Positions 25,442-33,012 of a stretch of 64,000 nt of DNA are shown here, in pieces. A program made the position numbers and the translations under genes. This DNA is from CAVRXT01 sp963725655 (GTDB lineage: Bacteria > Acidobacteriota > Terriglobia > Acidiferrales > UBA7541): the NCBI GenBank assembly GCA_963725655.1, contig CAVRYY010000001.1, positions 1,302,001 to 1,366,000 of the forward strand, in the 5' to 3' direction. The notes under the pieces are model-generated. The model was not told where the DNA came from. It saw only the letters and a list, made by a program, of their open reading frames with translations, and did no database searches. Numbering within the stretch: the stretch's first letter is position 1; each line of letters begins with the position of its first letter.

Positions 25442-26185
25442 ATGCGCATTCTGCTGGCGATCGCGTTGGGGGTGACGGCGGCGGCCGCGGACGTGGCCGG
25501 CGGGTGGCTGATCGTCCGGCGTCACTGGTCGCGCGAATACCTCAAGTATTTCGTGGCGTTGGGCGCGGGCTTCATGCTGGCGACCGTTTTTTTGGAGATG
25601 ATTCCGGAATCGTTCCGGCTGCGCGGGGCGAGCGGAAGCTCCGCGGTGAGCGCCGAGGTTTTGATCCTGGCGGGCTATTTGCTGGTGCACTTTTTCGAGC
25701 ATACCCTCGCTCCCCACTTTCACTTCGGTGAAGAAATGCACCATGCCGAAGTGTCGGCGGGCGGGGCGGGTTATGCCGCGTTGCTGGGGCTGGTGATCCA
25801 CACGTTTTTCGACGGTGTGGCGATCGCCGCCGGCCTGCTGGTTTCCACCTGGCTGGGAGCGGTTATCTTCCTGGCGATCTTCATGCATAAACTTCCGGAG
25901 GGATTTACGGTGACGTCGTTGATGCTGGCTACCGGGCGGAGCCGGCGGGTGGCGTTCGTGGCGTCAGCGATTCTGGGGGCGTCGACTTTGGCTGGAGTGG
26001 CGCTGATGTACGTGCTGCGAGGCCAGGTACGGGACGCGATGCCGATTTCGGCCGGGGTGACACTGTACGTCGCCGCGTCGGACTTGATTCCGGAGGTGAA
26101 CCGCGAGCCCGGGGTGACCACGGCGCTAGTGGTGTTCCTCGGCGCGGCGATGATGTTGGGGCTGAAACTCCTGTTTCGGATATAG
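25442..26185 (+). CDS. ZIP family divalent metal transporter
   Basis: A 247-aa inner membrane protein with about seven to eight helices. The ZIP metal-site helices are seen as HTFFDGVAIAAG (helix 4) and FMHKLPEGFTV (helix 5), where the His, Asp and Glu side chains line the transport path. A histidine-containing loop (HFFEHTLAPHFHFGEEMHH) precedes helix 4 and may bind metal. ZIP proteins bring zinc, iron or manganese into the cytoplasm. It begins nine bases after ychF, so the two are likely co-transcribed, and it sits close to the metal efflux operon, hinting at shared metal homeostasis. Confidence 0.85.
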   Translation: MRILLAIALGVTAAAADVAGGWLIVRRHWSREYLKYFVALGAGFMLATVFLEMIPESFRLRGASGSSAVSAEVLILAGYLLVHFFEHTLAPHFHFGEEMHHAEVSAGGAGYAALLGLVIHTFFDGVAIAAGLLVSTWLGAVIFLAIFMHKLPEGFTVTSLMLATGRSRRVAFVASAILGASTLAGVALMYVLRGQVRDAMPISAGVTLYVAASDLIPEVNREPGVTTALVVFLGAAMMLGLKLLFRI

Positions 26186-26588
26186 CCGCTAGGCGTTACC
26201 GTTAGCATGGGGCAATCACCGAAAACCAGGGCTTGGGCGTCGTGCTCGCGGGAAAACGGGGTCAAAGGGCCCGGCGTTCCACACCCGGGCAAGCCGTGCA
26301 GCCGAAAAAGATAAAACCGCTAAGCCGTAGAATCCAGTGCGAAAATCCTCCCGGCGGCAAACCGCAAACTATTTGGAATGAGTGCTTTGGAGGGGTAGCT
26401 GAAGGCCGGTATCTTTTCGCTGCAAAGGGGTAAAGGCCGGTGGGCCGACGGCCGATTACAATTGATATAGGATAGGTGTGGGCGGGCGCTAACCCATTCC
26501 CTAACAGTAATCGCCGGCGCGACGCTAGACCCTCTGGAAAACGGCGCAACTTAATCACCCAGTGGGTGTTAGCAATAGTGTGGAGGCC
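26186..26588. repeat. Intergenic region with degenerate copy C of the dispersed repeat
   Basis: No believable gene is seen in these 403 bases. Positions 26301-26332 resemble the tail of the repeat copies at 4333 and 19647 (CCGAAAAAGATAAAACCG, then AGCCGTAGAA), but the hairpin half is replaced by unrelated bases. The right end should hold the promoter of the sigma factor operon; an A/T-rich run (ATTACAATTGATATAGG) at about 26455-26471 is the best candidate. Confidence 0.35.
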
Positions 26589-27227
26589 ATGGCCAGGTCG
26601 GACGTCCAGTTGATGCTGGAGGTGAAAGCGGGGGACGAAGCGTCCTTTGAGCTTTTGCTGCAGCGCTATCGGACTCCAGTGGTAAATTTCTTGAATCGCA
26701 TGGTCCGAAACCAGGCTACCGCGGAAGATTTGGCACAGGAAGTCTTTCTGCGGGTGTACCGTTCACGCGAGAAGTACGCGCCCAGCGCCAAGTTCACCAC
26801 CTGGCTGTTCCGCATTGCGACGAATCTGGCGCTTAATTCTATCCGGGATTACCGCCACCACTTGATGGATGTCTCGATCGACGTTAGTCCGGACGAAGAA
26901 GACGGGCGGACGTTTGAATTGCGGGCGCGCGAGAAAAATATCGACCAGCAAATGCTGGAAACCGATCGTGCCGCGTCGATTCGGCGGGCGGTGGACGCTC
27001 TGCCGGATAAGCAACGGGTGGCGGTTTTGCTTCACAAGTACGAGGAAATGGATTACGCGCAGATATCGAAAGTGCTCGATTGCACGGAGAGCGCGCTAAA
27101 ATCGTTATTGTTCCGCGCATACGAAACTCTGCGAGTGCAGCTCGCGCCGCTGGCCGGCTTGGCTGCCGCGCAAGCGGCTGCCGGCGTTCCCCCGCCGATA
27201 AGCGAAATGGGAAAAGGAAGATCGTGA
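26589..27227 (+). CDS. ECF-type RNA polymerase sigma factor
   Basis: A 212-aa sigma-70 family factor with region 2 at about residues 20-90 (FELLLQRYRTPVVNFLNRM, AEDLAQEVFLRVYR, FTTWLFRIATNLALN) and region 4 at about 130-185 (LPDKQRVAVLLHKYEEMDY, the SALKSLLFRAYETLR helix-turn-helix). There is no region 3, so it is an ECF factor. ATG 26589 is chosen because GGAGG precedes it; GTG 26562 and GTG 26580 are alternatives. The stop overlaps the anti-sigma start (TGATG). The Ala/Pro-rich tail after region 4 is dispensable-looking. Confidence 0.92.
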   Translation: MARSDVQLMLEVKAGDEASFELLLQRYRTPVVNFLNRMVRNQATAEDLAQEVFLRVYRSREKYAPSAKFTTWLFRIATNLALNSIRDYRHHLMDVSIDVSPDEEDGRTFELRAREKNIDQQMLETDRAASIRRAVDALPDKQRVAVLLHKYEEMDYAQISKVLDCTESALKSLLFRAYETLRVQLAPLAGLAAAQAAAGVPPPISEMGKGRS

Positions 27228-27748
27228 TGAAGTGCGAATCGATTTCAAAATTGCTGATCTCATTTGTGGATGGGCGCGCGGATGTGAAGGAGCGCCGCCA
27301 GGTAGAAAGCCATTTGCCGGACTGCGCCGCGTGCCGGGCGCGAGTGGAGCAGTATCGTGCGGTGTGGATGGTGCTGGCGGAGGAGCCGGCGGTGGAGCCA
27401 ACGTTTGGGTTCGATGCCCGGCTGCGGGCGCGGATTGCGGCCGAACCGCGGAGGAAGTGGTTTGGGTGGATGGTGCCATCGCCTCGCCTGGCCTTCTCTA
27501 CCGCCCTACTGATCGCGCTCACGGTGTGGATTTCCACGATGCCTCCGGCAGCGACCATTTACACGGCGTCGGTGCAGCCGGAAAAAGATTTTCAGATGAT
27601 CAAAGATTTGCGGGTGCTGGAGAATTACGACGTGGTGAGCGACTTCGATGCGCTGTCGGAGATGCCCGCCGCGGTGCCGGGCGAGCCGGGTGCGACCAAT
27701 CCGGCTAATGACAACAAACAGCAGCCGCAAGGCACCGGAACGATGTGA
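27227..27748 (+). CDS. Membrane anti-sigma factor with zinc-finger motif
   Basis: A 173-aa protein that probably holds the preceding sigma factor inactive at the membrane. The N-terminal anti-sigma domain has the ZAS signature: VESHLPDCAACRARV (H-x3-C-x2-C) with an upstream cysteine at residue 3. A single membrane helix lies near residues 87-105 (LAFSTALLIALTVWIS). The 60 or so residues outside are acidic and end in a Gln/Asn-rich tail. Start and stop both overlap neighbours as TGATG, so three genes are coupled. Confidence 0.85.
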   Translation: MKCESISKLLISFVDGRADVKERRQVESHLPDCAACRARVEQYRAVWMVLAEEPAVEPTFGFDARLRARIAAEPRRKWFGWMVPSPRLAFSTALLIALTVWISTMPPAATIYTASVQPEKDFQMIKDLRVLENYDVVSDFDALSEMPAAVPGEPGATNPANDNKQQPQGTGTM

Positions 27749-28410
27749 TGAGGAATCGGATCCAATCCGGCCATCTGAGGAAATGGGCGACGTTCGCGGC
27801 GTTGGCAGCGGCGATCTGTGTCCCATCTCCCGCGCACGCTCGATGGGGCCGTCACCTGGCATTCGCGGCGCCGCAGCATCATGCCGAGGCCGGCGGCGGA
27901 GCCGAGAAATCGGACTTCGCGGCAGCAGGCGGGGCAAAGCCTCAGGCTCGAGCGAAGGTGGAAGGTCGAGGACTGGCCGGCCTGCCGCCAAAGTGGGTAG
28001 AGCACTTGCAGGAGATGTCCCCGGAGGAGCAGGAGCGGTTCATGCGCAATAACTCGGAGTTCCGGCGCTTGCCCCCGGAACGCCAAGCGCAGATTCGCAA
28101 CCGGCTGCAGCGCTGGAACAACCTGACCCCGGAGCAGCGCGCGGAGATCCGCACGCGGGAATACAACTTCGAACATATGTCGCCCGAGCAGCGCGAAGAA
28201 ATCCGCAACAACTTGCTGCCGAGATGGCGGGAGCTGCCGATGGACCGGCGGCTGACAATCCGCGAGCATTTGAGGTCGCTGCAGGGCCTGAGCGCCAGCG
28301 ATCGGGAAGCCCGGCTGAATGATCCGGAGTTTATGCGCGGGATGAGCCCGAATGAACAGGGAATTCTGCGGGATTTGAATCGGTTCCAGGCTCCGCCGCC
28401 GCCCCAGTAG
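27748..28410 (+). CDS. DUF3106 exported protein
   Basis: A 220-aa protein with an N-terminal signal peptide ending near PAHA-R (residues 12-31) and a DUF3106 region. The latter contains repeated short motifs L-x-P-E-x-R or M-S-P-E-Q-x-E-x-x-R-N-N (MSPEEQERFMRNN, LPPERQAQIRNRL, LTPEQRAEIR, MSPEQREEIRNN), giving a charged helical repeat. Proteins of this kind look like periplasmic chaperones or sensors related in style to Spy/CpxP, but function is not established. As third gene of the sigma/anti-sigma unit it may sense envelope stress for the anti-sigma factor; that is inference. ATG 27748 overlaps the anti-sigma stop. Confidence 0.8.
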   Translation: MRNRIQSGHLRKWATFAALAAAICVPSPAHARWGRHLAFAAPQHHAEAGGGAEKSDFAAAGGAKPQARAKVEGRGLAGLPPKWVEHLQEMSPEEQERFMRNNSEFRRLPPERQAQIRNRLQRWNNLTPEQRAEIRTREYNFEHMSPEQREEIRNNLLPRWRELPMDRRLTIREHLRSLQGLSASDREARLNDPEFMRGMSPNEQGILRDLNRFQAPPPPQ

Positions 28411-28429
28411 AACCTCCTTCCATTGTTTT

Positions 28430-28741
28430 TCAGTTCCATTGCAGAACACTCCAGGCCTGTTGCGCCGCGGATTCTTGCGATCTTCCCTTTATGTTCTCCT
28501 TTGGTTGGTTGACTACATCGCTATCAAAGCGCCGCGAATATTTTCCATTCAACCATGGATGGATGTAGTGTCCGTTGAACGCCGCAAGATGTAGTGGGGT
28601 GTTGTCTGATGGCGCGAAACGCGACGTGCGATAAGACACACCCGCCTCGTTAAATTCCCTTACGTATTTCTCGAAGTTTTTTTCGAAAACTTGAAAAAGG
28701 CTATTGACACAGGATGAAAGCCCACTACAATCGGGGTCCAA
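28430..28741 (-). CDS. Doubtful ORF with one ankyrin-like motif
   Basis: A 103-codon frame opposite the mraZ control region. Its only recognisable part is DNTPLHLAAFNGH, which matches the core of an ankyrin repeat. The flanks do not continue the repeat, the start would have to be TTG inside the mraZ promoter, and the local base composition is more A/T-rich than the surroundings. It may be a remnant of an ankyrin gene or chance. Confidence 0.2.
   Translation of the reverse strand: MDPDCSGLSSCVNSLFQVFEKNFEKYVREFNEAGVSYRTSRFAPSDNTPLHLAAFNGHYIHPWLNGKYSRRFDSDVVNQPKENIKGRSQESAAQQAWSVLQWN
28704..28731 (+). promoter_or_regulatory. Main promoter of the dcw cluster
   Basis: A perfect -35 TTGACA (28704-28709) and TACAAT -10 (28726-28731) with a 16-base spacer, in a locally A/T-rich stretch. 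Transcription would start near 28738, immediately at the first of the phased boxes described next, leaving a leader of about 150 bases to mraZ. Confidence 0.75.
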
Positions 28742-28789
28742 AGTGGTTTGAAATGGGTCAAAGTGGTTGGAAATGTAATACAGTGGCGA
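28740..28789 (+). promoter_or_regulatory. Five phased 10-bp boxes, probable MraZ operator
   Basis: Boxes start at 28740, 28750, 28760, 28770 and 28780, exactly 10 bases apart. Boxes 1 and 3 read AAAGTGG plus three bases. Boxes 2, 4 and 5 are variants (GAAATGG, GAAATGT, ACAGTGG). MraZ proteins are known to bind tandem TGG-containing boxes upstream of their own gene, so this fits autoregulation of the whole cluster. Confidence 0.75.
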
Positions 28790-28886
28790 GCGTAACGGCG
28801 GCTAGAGATGAACTCAGGGCGAGTTCAGGGCGATTCGAGCAGTGGGCGCCACGGCGGCCGGGGTTACGCATCAGGACGGCGATTCA

Positions 28887-29324
28887 ATGCTTCGCGGAAA
28901 TTATCCAGCCAAGGTGGACGACAAGGGTCGGGTGAAAGTGCCCGGCGCCTACTTGACGGAGCTGCGCGAATTGGGCGAGCAGTTTTACATCACCAGCGAG
29001 AACGGCGATCACGCGCGGTTGTATCCCATGAAAGCCTGGAAAGAGATTGAAGACAAATTGGCAAGAGTGTCGTCGCACAATGCATCCAAGAAAAAATTTC
29101 TAGCGCGAACGAATTATTACGGACAAGTGGTGGAGTTGGATGGGCAGGGAAGAATTTTGATTCCGGCGGTGTTGCGAGAGTCGGCGCAGATGAAGGGTGA
29201 AGTGGATGTGCTGGGCAATCTCACTTACCTGGAAATCTGGAACCATGACCGGTTCACCGACGATATGAACCGCAACCCGATCACGGCGGAAGACGAAAGA
29301 ATCCTGGACGAGCTGGGCATTTAA
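28887..29324 (+). CDS. mraZ: Transcriptional regulator MraZ
   Basis: A 145-aa DNA-binding protein with two AbrB-like (SpoVT-AbrB) halves. Each half shows the signature: KVDDKGRVKVP at residues 9-19 and ELDGQGRILIPAVLRE near 85-100. It forms ring-shaped oligomers in other bacteria and represses its own operon. The ATG at 28887 (MLRGNYPAK) matches family N-termini; an upstream GTG at 28842 would add 15 unrelated residues. It is the first gene of the dcw cluster and lies just after the phased boxes. Confidence 0.95.
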   Translation: MLRGNYPAKVDDKGRVKVPGAYLTELRELGEQFYITSENGDHARLYPMKAWKEIEDKLARVSSHNASKKKFLARTNYYGQVVELDGQGRILIPAVLRESAQMKGEVDVLGNLTYLEIWNHDRFTDDMNRNPITAEDERILDELGI

Positions 29325-29327
29325 GTC

Positions 29328-30287
29328 TTGAGCGAGTTGCACAGGCCCGTGCTGCTCGCCGAAGTGCTGGAGTGGTTGCGCATACGGCCCGAGGGAACCT
29401 ACCTCGACGCCACTTTGGGGACGGGCGGGCACGCGGTGGCGATAGCGGCGCGACTGACTAGCGGAAAGTTGATCGGGCTGGACCGGGATCCGCAGGCGAT
29501 CGAGATTGCGCGGGAACGGCTGAAAGAGTACGGCGGGCGGGTGAGTTTGGTGCAAACGAGTTTTTCGAGGATCGGCGAAGTGGCAGCGGAGCAGGGCGCG
29601 CAGGGATTCGACGGCGTGCTGGCCGATCTGGGAGTGTCCAGCCTGGAGCTGGACGACGTGCAACGAGGATTTTCGTTCCGCGGAGCCGGGCCATTGGATA
29701 TGCGCATGGACCCGAGGCAAGAGCTGACCGCGGATGAGATTGTGAATCGCTGGCCGGAGAAAGAACTGGCCGACCTCCTCTATCAAAATGCGGAGGAGAG
29801 GGATTCACGCAGAATCGCCAGGAATGTGGTGCGGGCGCGGCCGATACGCGACACCGCGCACCTGGCAACGGTTGTGGCAGGGGGACGTAAAGCAAGGGGA
29901 AGGCAGAGACTGCATCCCGCGACAAAAACCTATCTGGCGCTGCGGATAGCGGTGAATCGAGAGTCGGAGGAACTCGGGCAGTTTCTTTCGCGGACCCCTG
30001 CCACTTTAAATTTGGGAGCGAGGTGGATCGTGCTGAGCTACCACTCGCTGGAAGACCGCTTGGTGAAGCGCGCGTTTCAAGAACTGGCGCGCGGCGGCGG
30101 CTTCCGAATCCTGACCAAGCACGTGGAACGGCCGGCCGAACAAGAGGTGCAAGACAACCCGCGATCGCGAAGCGCGAAGATGCGGGTGATCGAAAAGACG
30201 GGCGAGAGTATGAAGCCGGGCGGTGAAGACATCGACGACGAGATCGACGACGACGCCATCCGTTCGGCAGAGGCGAGTGCGGCATGA
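29328..30287 (+). CDS. rsmH: 16S rRNA m4C1402 methyltransferase RsmH (MraW)
   Basis: SAM-dependent methyltransferase acting on 16S rRNA C1402. Motif I is YLDATLGTGGHA near residue 25, with LIGLDRDPQA following. The RsmH-specific DLGVSSLELDDVQRGFSFR block and the LSYHSLEDRLVKRAF block are present. At 319 aa it is normal length. It ends in a very acidic tail (EDIDDEIDDDAIRS) that is not part of the family core. The start is TTG, three bases after the mraZ stop, so translation is probably coupled. Its stop overlaps ftsL as ATGA. Confidence 0.95.
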   Translation: MSELHRPVLLAEVLEWLRIRPEGTYLDATLGTGGHAVAIAARLTSGKLIGLDRDPQAIEIARERLKEYGGRVSLVQTSFSRIGEVAAEQGAQGFDGVLADLGVSSLELDDVQRGFSFRGAGPLDMRMDPRQELTADEIVNRWPEKELADLLYQNAEERDSRRIARNVVRARPIRDTAHLATVVAGGRKARGRQRLHPATKTYLALRIAVNRESEELGQFLSRTPATLNLGARWIVLSYHSLEDRLVKRAFQELARGGGFRILTKHVERPAEQEVQDNPRSRSAKMRVIEKTGESMKPGGEDIDDEIDDDAIRSAEASAA

Positions 30288-30673
30288 CCGAATTTTATAC
30301 AGTGAAGAGGATCGATAATTCGCGGCTGGTGCGGCCGCTGGCGCCGGGACGATGGCGGGAATGCGGCCGCCGAATGGCGCTCTCCGGAGCGCTGGCGAGT
30401 TGCGCGATGTTCTACGCCTGGCAGCATTTTCAATGCATCCAGATGCGGTACCACGTGGAAGACCTGGAGAACCAGCGCGCGCGCGCGACCGAGCTGAATC
30501 AGCAACTGCACCTCGAGGTGGCCTCCCTGCGTTCTCCGATGCGCATCGATTCGATTGCGCGGCAGCAGTTGGGTCTGACGGTACCGGTGCCGGGGCAAGT
30601 GGCGCCGGCGCAGGGTGACGGCGCGGCGGCAGTGGCGCAAGCGCGAGTGGCTCCCGGACCAGCCCAGCCGTAA
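30284..30673 (+). CDS. ftsL: Cell division protein FtsL-like
   Basis: A 129-aa bitopic protein in the ftsL position. It has a basic N-terminus, one membrane helix near residues 32-50 (MALSGALASCAMFYAWQHF) and a periplasmic heptad-like segment (QMRYHVEDLENQRARATELNQ), then a conserved-looking PMRIDSIARQQLGL block. FtsL joins FtsB and FtsQ to activate FtsW/FtsI at the septum. Sequence conservation in this family is low, so identification rests on topology, size and place. The Ala/Pro/Gly-rich last 35 residues are probably disordered. Confidence 0.8.
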   Translation: MTEFYTVKRIDNSRLVRPLAPGRWRECGRRMALSGALASCAMFYAWQHFQCIQMRYHVEDLENQRARATELNQQLHLEVASLRSPMRIDSIARQQLGLTVPVPGQVAPAQGDGAAAVAQARVAPGPAQP

Positions 30674-30705
30674 CGAGCCCAGCAGCAAAACAATTCTCCT
30701 TCCTG

Positions 30706-30729
30706 CCGGCGGAACGCGTGTTTCGCCGG
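30706..30729 (+). other. Hairpin between ftsL and ftsI
   Basis: CCGGCGGAA (30706-30714) pairs with TTTCGCCGG (30721-30729) over 9 bp with one G-T wobble and a 6-base loop. It is followed by an A-rich run, not a T run, so on the plus strand it is not a terminator. It could be a processing or attenuation signal inside the dcw transcript. Confidence 0.4.
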
Positions 30730-30766
30730 GAAGAAAAAGAAAATCGACGTAGATAGGCCGGACTTC

Positions 30767-32932
30767 ATGGATCAGCGTATTCCGCGTGCTCGCTGGATCG
30801 CCGTTTGGTGTCTCGCTGTCCTATGGATTGGGCTGATTGTTGGCCGCCTGAGTTACCTGCAGCTCTACCGCTATAGCGATTACCTCGGCCGCGCCCAGCG
30901 GCAACAGCAGCACATGGTGGAAGTGAATCCGGAGCGGGGAACCATCTACGACCGGCGCGGGCGCGAGCTTGCGGTGAGCATCCCGATGGATGATCTGGTG
31001 GCCGATCCTGGCGACGTGAAAGACGCGGCCATGGTGGCGCGGCTGCTGTCGCGAGTGATCGAAGTTCCCGCGGAAGAAATCGAAAGGAAGCTGAACGACG
31101 CGAGCGAAATATTCCCGCTGGCGCGCAAACTGACCCCGGAACAGGCCGCGCGGGTGGGGGATTTGAACCTGCGCGGGATCTACACCCAGAAAGAAAATCA
31201 TCGAGTCTACCCGCAGCACGATCTGGCGGCGCACGTCCTGGGCTTCGTCGACGTCGACGAGCACGGGCTGGGCGGGATCGAGTTGGAACTCGACAAAATG
31301 ATCCGCGGGCGTCCGGGACACATCCTGGTGCAGTCGGATGCGCGGCGGCGCTGGTTCGACCGCAGCGAAGTGCCGGGGATACCGGGCACGCCGGTGACGC
31401 TGACGATCGACGAAACCATCCAGTACATCGCGGAAAAAGAATTGGCGCGGGCGATCGCTGAAACCCACGCGCAGAACGGCGTGATCGTGGTGCAGGACCC
31501 CAATACCGGCGAATTGCTGGCAGTGGCTAACTGGCCGACGTTCGATCCCAACGATGCAGGGAAATTTCCGGATGAATCGCGAATCGATCGCGCGGTGGCC
31601 TCGGCGTACGAGCCGGGATCGACGTTCAAGGTGATAACGCTGGGCGGCGCGATTGAAGACGGAGTGGTGAAGCCGACCGACATGGTCGATTGCCAGATGG
31701 GTTCGATCGTGGTTGCGGGCCGGCTGATTCACGATCACAAGCCGTTCGGGGTGATCTCGGTGCAGCACGTTTTGGAGGTGTCCAGCGACGTGGGCGCAAT
31801 CAAGGTGGCGCTGCGCCAGGGTGAACCGAGATTTTTCCAGACCATCCGGCGATTCCATTTCGGCGAGTTGACCGGGATCGAATTGCCCGGGGAAAACCGC
31901 GGATTGTTCCGGCGATTGGAAGATTGGACACCGAGCTCGATCGGGTCGCTGGCGATGGGCCAGGAAATCAGCGTGACGCCGGTACAGATGGTATCGGCGA
32001 TTTCGGCGATAGCGAATGGGGGGACGGTGTTTCGGCCGCGGGTGGTGAAGTCGATGGGGAAGCGGAGCGGCGCGCTGGAAAACGTTTCGTACCAGAAACC
32101 GCTGCCCACGCAGGGGTTTGACGCGGATACGTCCGCGTCGGTGCGGGAGATGATGGAAGGAGTAATCCTGAACGAGCACGGCACGGGGAAGACCGCGCGG
32201 ATCACCGGATATACGGCGGGAGGCAAGTCGGGAACGGCGCAGAAGATCGATCCGACGACCGGGCGGTATTCCCGGAACGAATACGTGGCGTCGTTTACCG
32301 GTTTCGCTCCGCTGAACGATCCGGCGGTCACGATTCTGGTGGCGCTCGATTCTCCGGTGGGCGCGCACTTGGGTGGTGAGGTGGCGGGGCCGGTTTTCAA
32401 ACGCGTGGCCGAGCAGGTGCTGCCCTACATGGATGTGGGGCACGATGTGCCGCCGGGGTCCGAGCCTGGCGAGGCAATCATGCCGGCCAAAGCGCCGCGA
32501 AAGACGCCGGCCAAGGATTTGCAGGCAGCCAAGAAACGCGAGAGCAATGGAGCGAGTATTCCCACGCCTCCGACGGGTGCACGGTTTCCGCTGGCGCCGC
32601 AGAACGCTGGAAACATGACCACGGTGGAATTCGGAGGGGACGCCGGAATTGCCGTGCCGTCCTTCGCGGGCGCGACGGTGCGCGGCGTGACCGAGGCATG
32701 CGTCAAGTTGGGCCTGACTCCGATTCTGGTTGGCAATGGCGTTGCGGTGGAGCAGACACCGGAAGCGGGCGCACGGATCGCTCGAGGTGGCCGGGTAACG
32801 GTGCGGTTTGAAAGAACCAACAGCGGCGGAGTTTCGGGAAATGCCTCGGGAAGCGATTCCGGGTACGCGCCGGGAAGAAGTGGCGGAGCGGCAGGAACCT
32901 CGACAGGCAGTACGGCAGGGCCGACGAATTGA
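30767..32932 (+). CDS. ftsI: Septal peptidoglycan transpeptidase FtsI (PBP3) with PASTA domain
   Basis: A 721-aa class B penicillin-binding protein that crosslinks septal peptidoglycan. One membrane helix lies at residues 10-30. A dimerisation domain follows (NPERGTIYDRRGRELA). The transpeptidase has the three active motifs: STFK at 285-288, SSD near 338 and KSGTAQ near 486. A linker of about 100 residues, rich in Lys/Pro/Ala, leads to one PASTA domain at about 628-685 (VPSFAGATVRGVTEACVKLGL). A Gly/Ser tail ends it. PASTA-bearing FtsI is usual in several phyla including Acidobacteria but not in E. coli. The gene is preceded by a 93-base gap containing a hairpin. Confidence 0.95.
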   Translation: MDQRIPRARWIAVWCLAVLWIGLIVGRLSYLQLYRYSDYLGRAQRQQQHMVEVNPERGTIYDRRGRELAVSIPMDDLVADPGDVKDAAMVARLLSRVIEVPAEEIERKLNDASEIFPLARKLTPEQAARVGDLNLRGIYTQKENHRVYPQHDLAAHVLGFVDVDEHGLGGIELELDKMIRGRPGHILVQSDARRRWFDRSEVPGIPGTPVTLTIDETIQYIAEKELARAIAETHAQNGVIVVQDPNTGELLAVANWPTFDPNDAGKFPDESRIDRAVASAYEPGSTFKVITLGGAIEDGVVKPTDMVDCQMGSIVVAGRLIHDHKPFGVISVQHVLEVSSDVGAIKVALRQGEPRFFQTIRRFHFGELTGIELPGENRGLFRRLEDWTPSSIGSLAMGQEISVTPVQMVSAISAIANGGTVFRPRVVKSMGKRSGALENVSYQKPLPTQGFDADTSASVREMMEGVILNEHGTGKTARITGYTAGGKSGTAQKIDPTTGRYSRNEYVASFTGFAPLNDPAVTILVALDSPVGAHLGGEVAGPVFKRVAEQVLPYMDVGHDVPPGSEPGEAIMPAKAPRKTPAKDLQAAKKRESNGASIPTPPTGARFPLAPQNAGNMTTVEFGGDAGIAVPSFAGATVRGVTEACVKLGLTPILVGNGVAVEQTPEAGARIARGGRVTVRFERTNSGGVSGNASGSDSGYAPGRSGGAAGTSTGSTAGPTN

Positions 32933-33012
32933 GGCACAACCAGAATTCGAGCGCGGCGGTGGTGGATGCGATCCCTCGAGGGCTCGTGGAAACGAACGCC
33001 AAAGAGCAAAAG

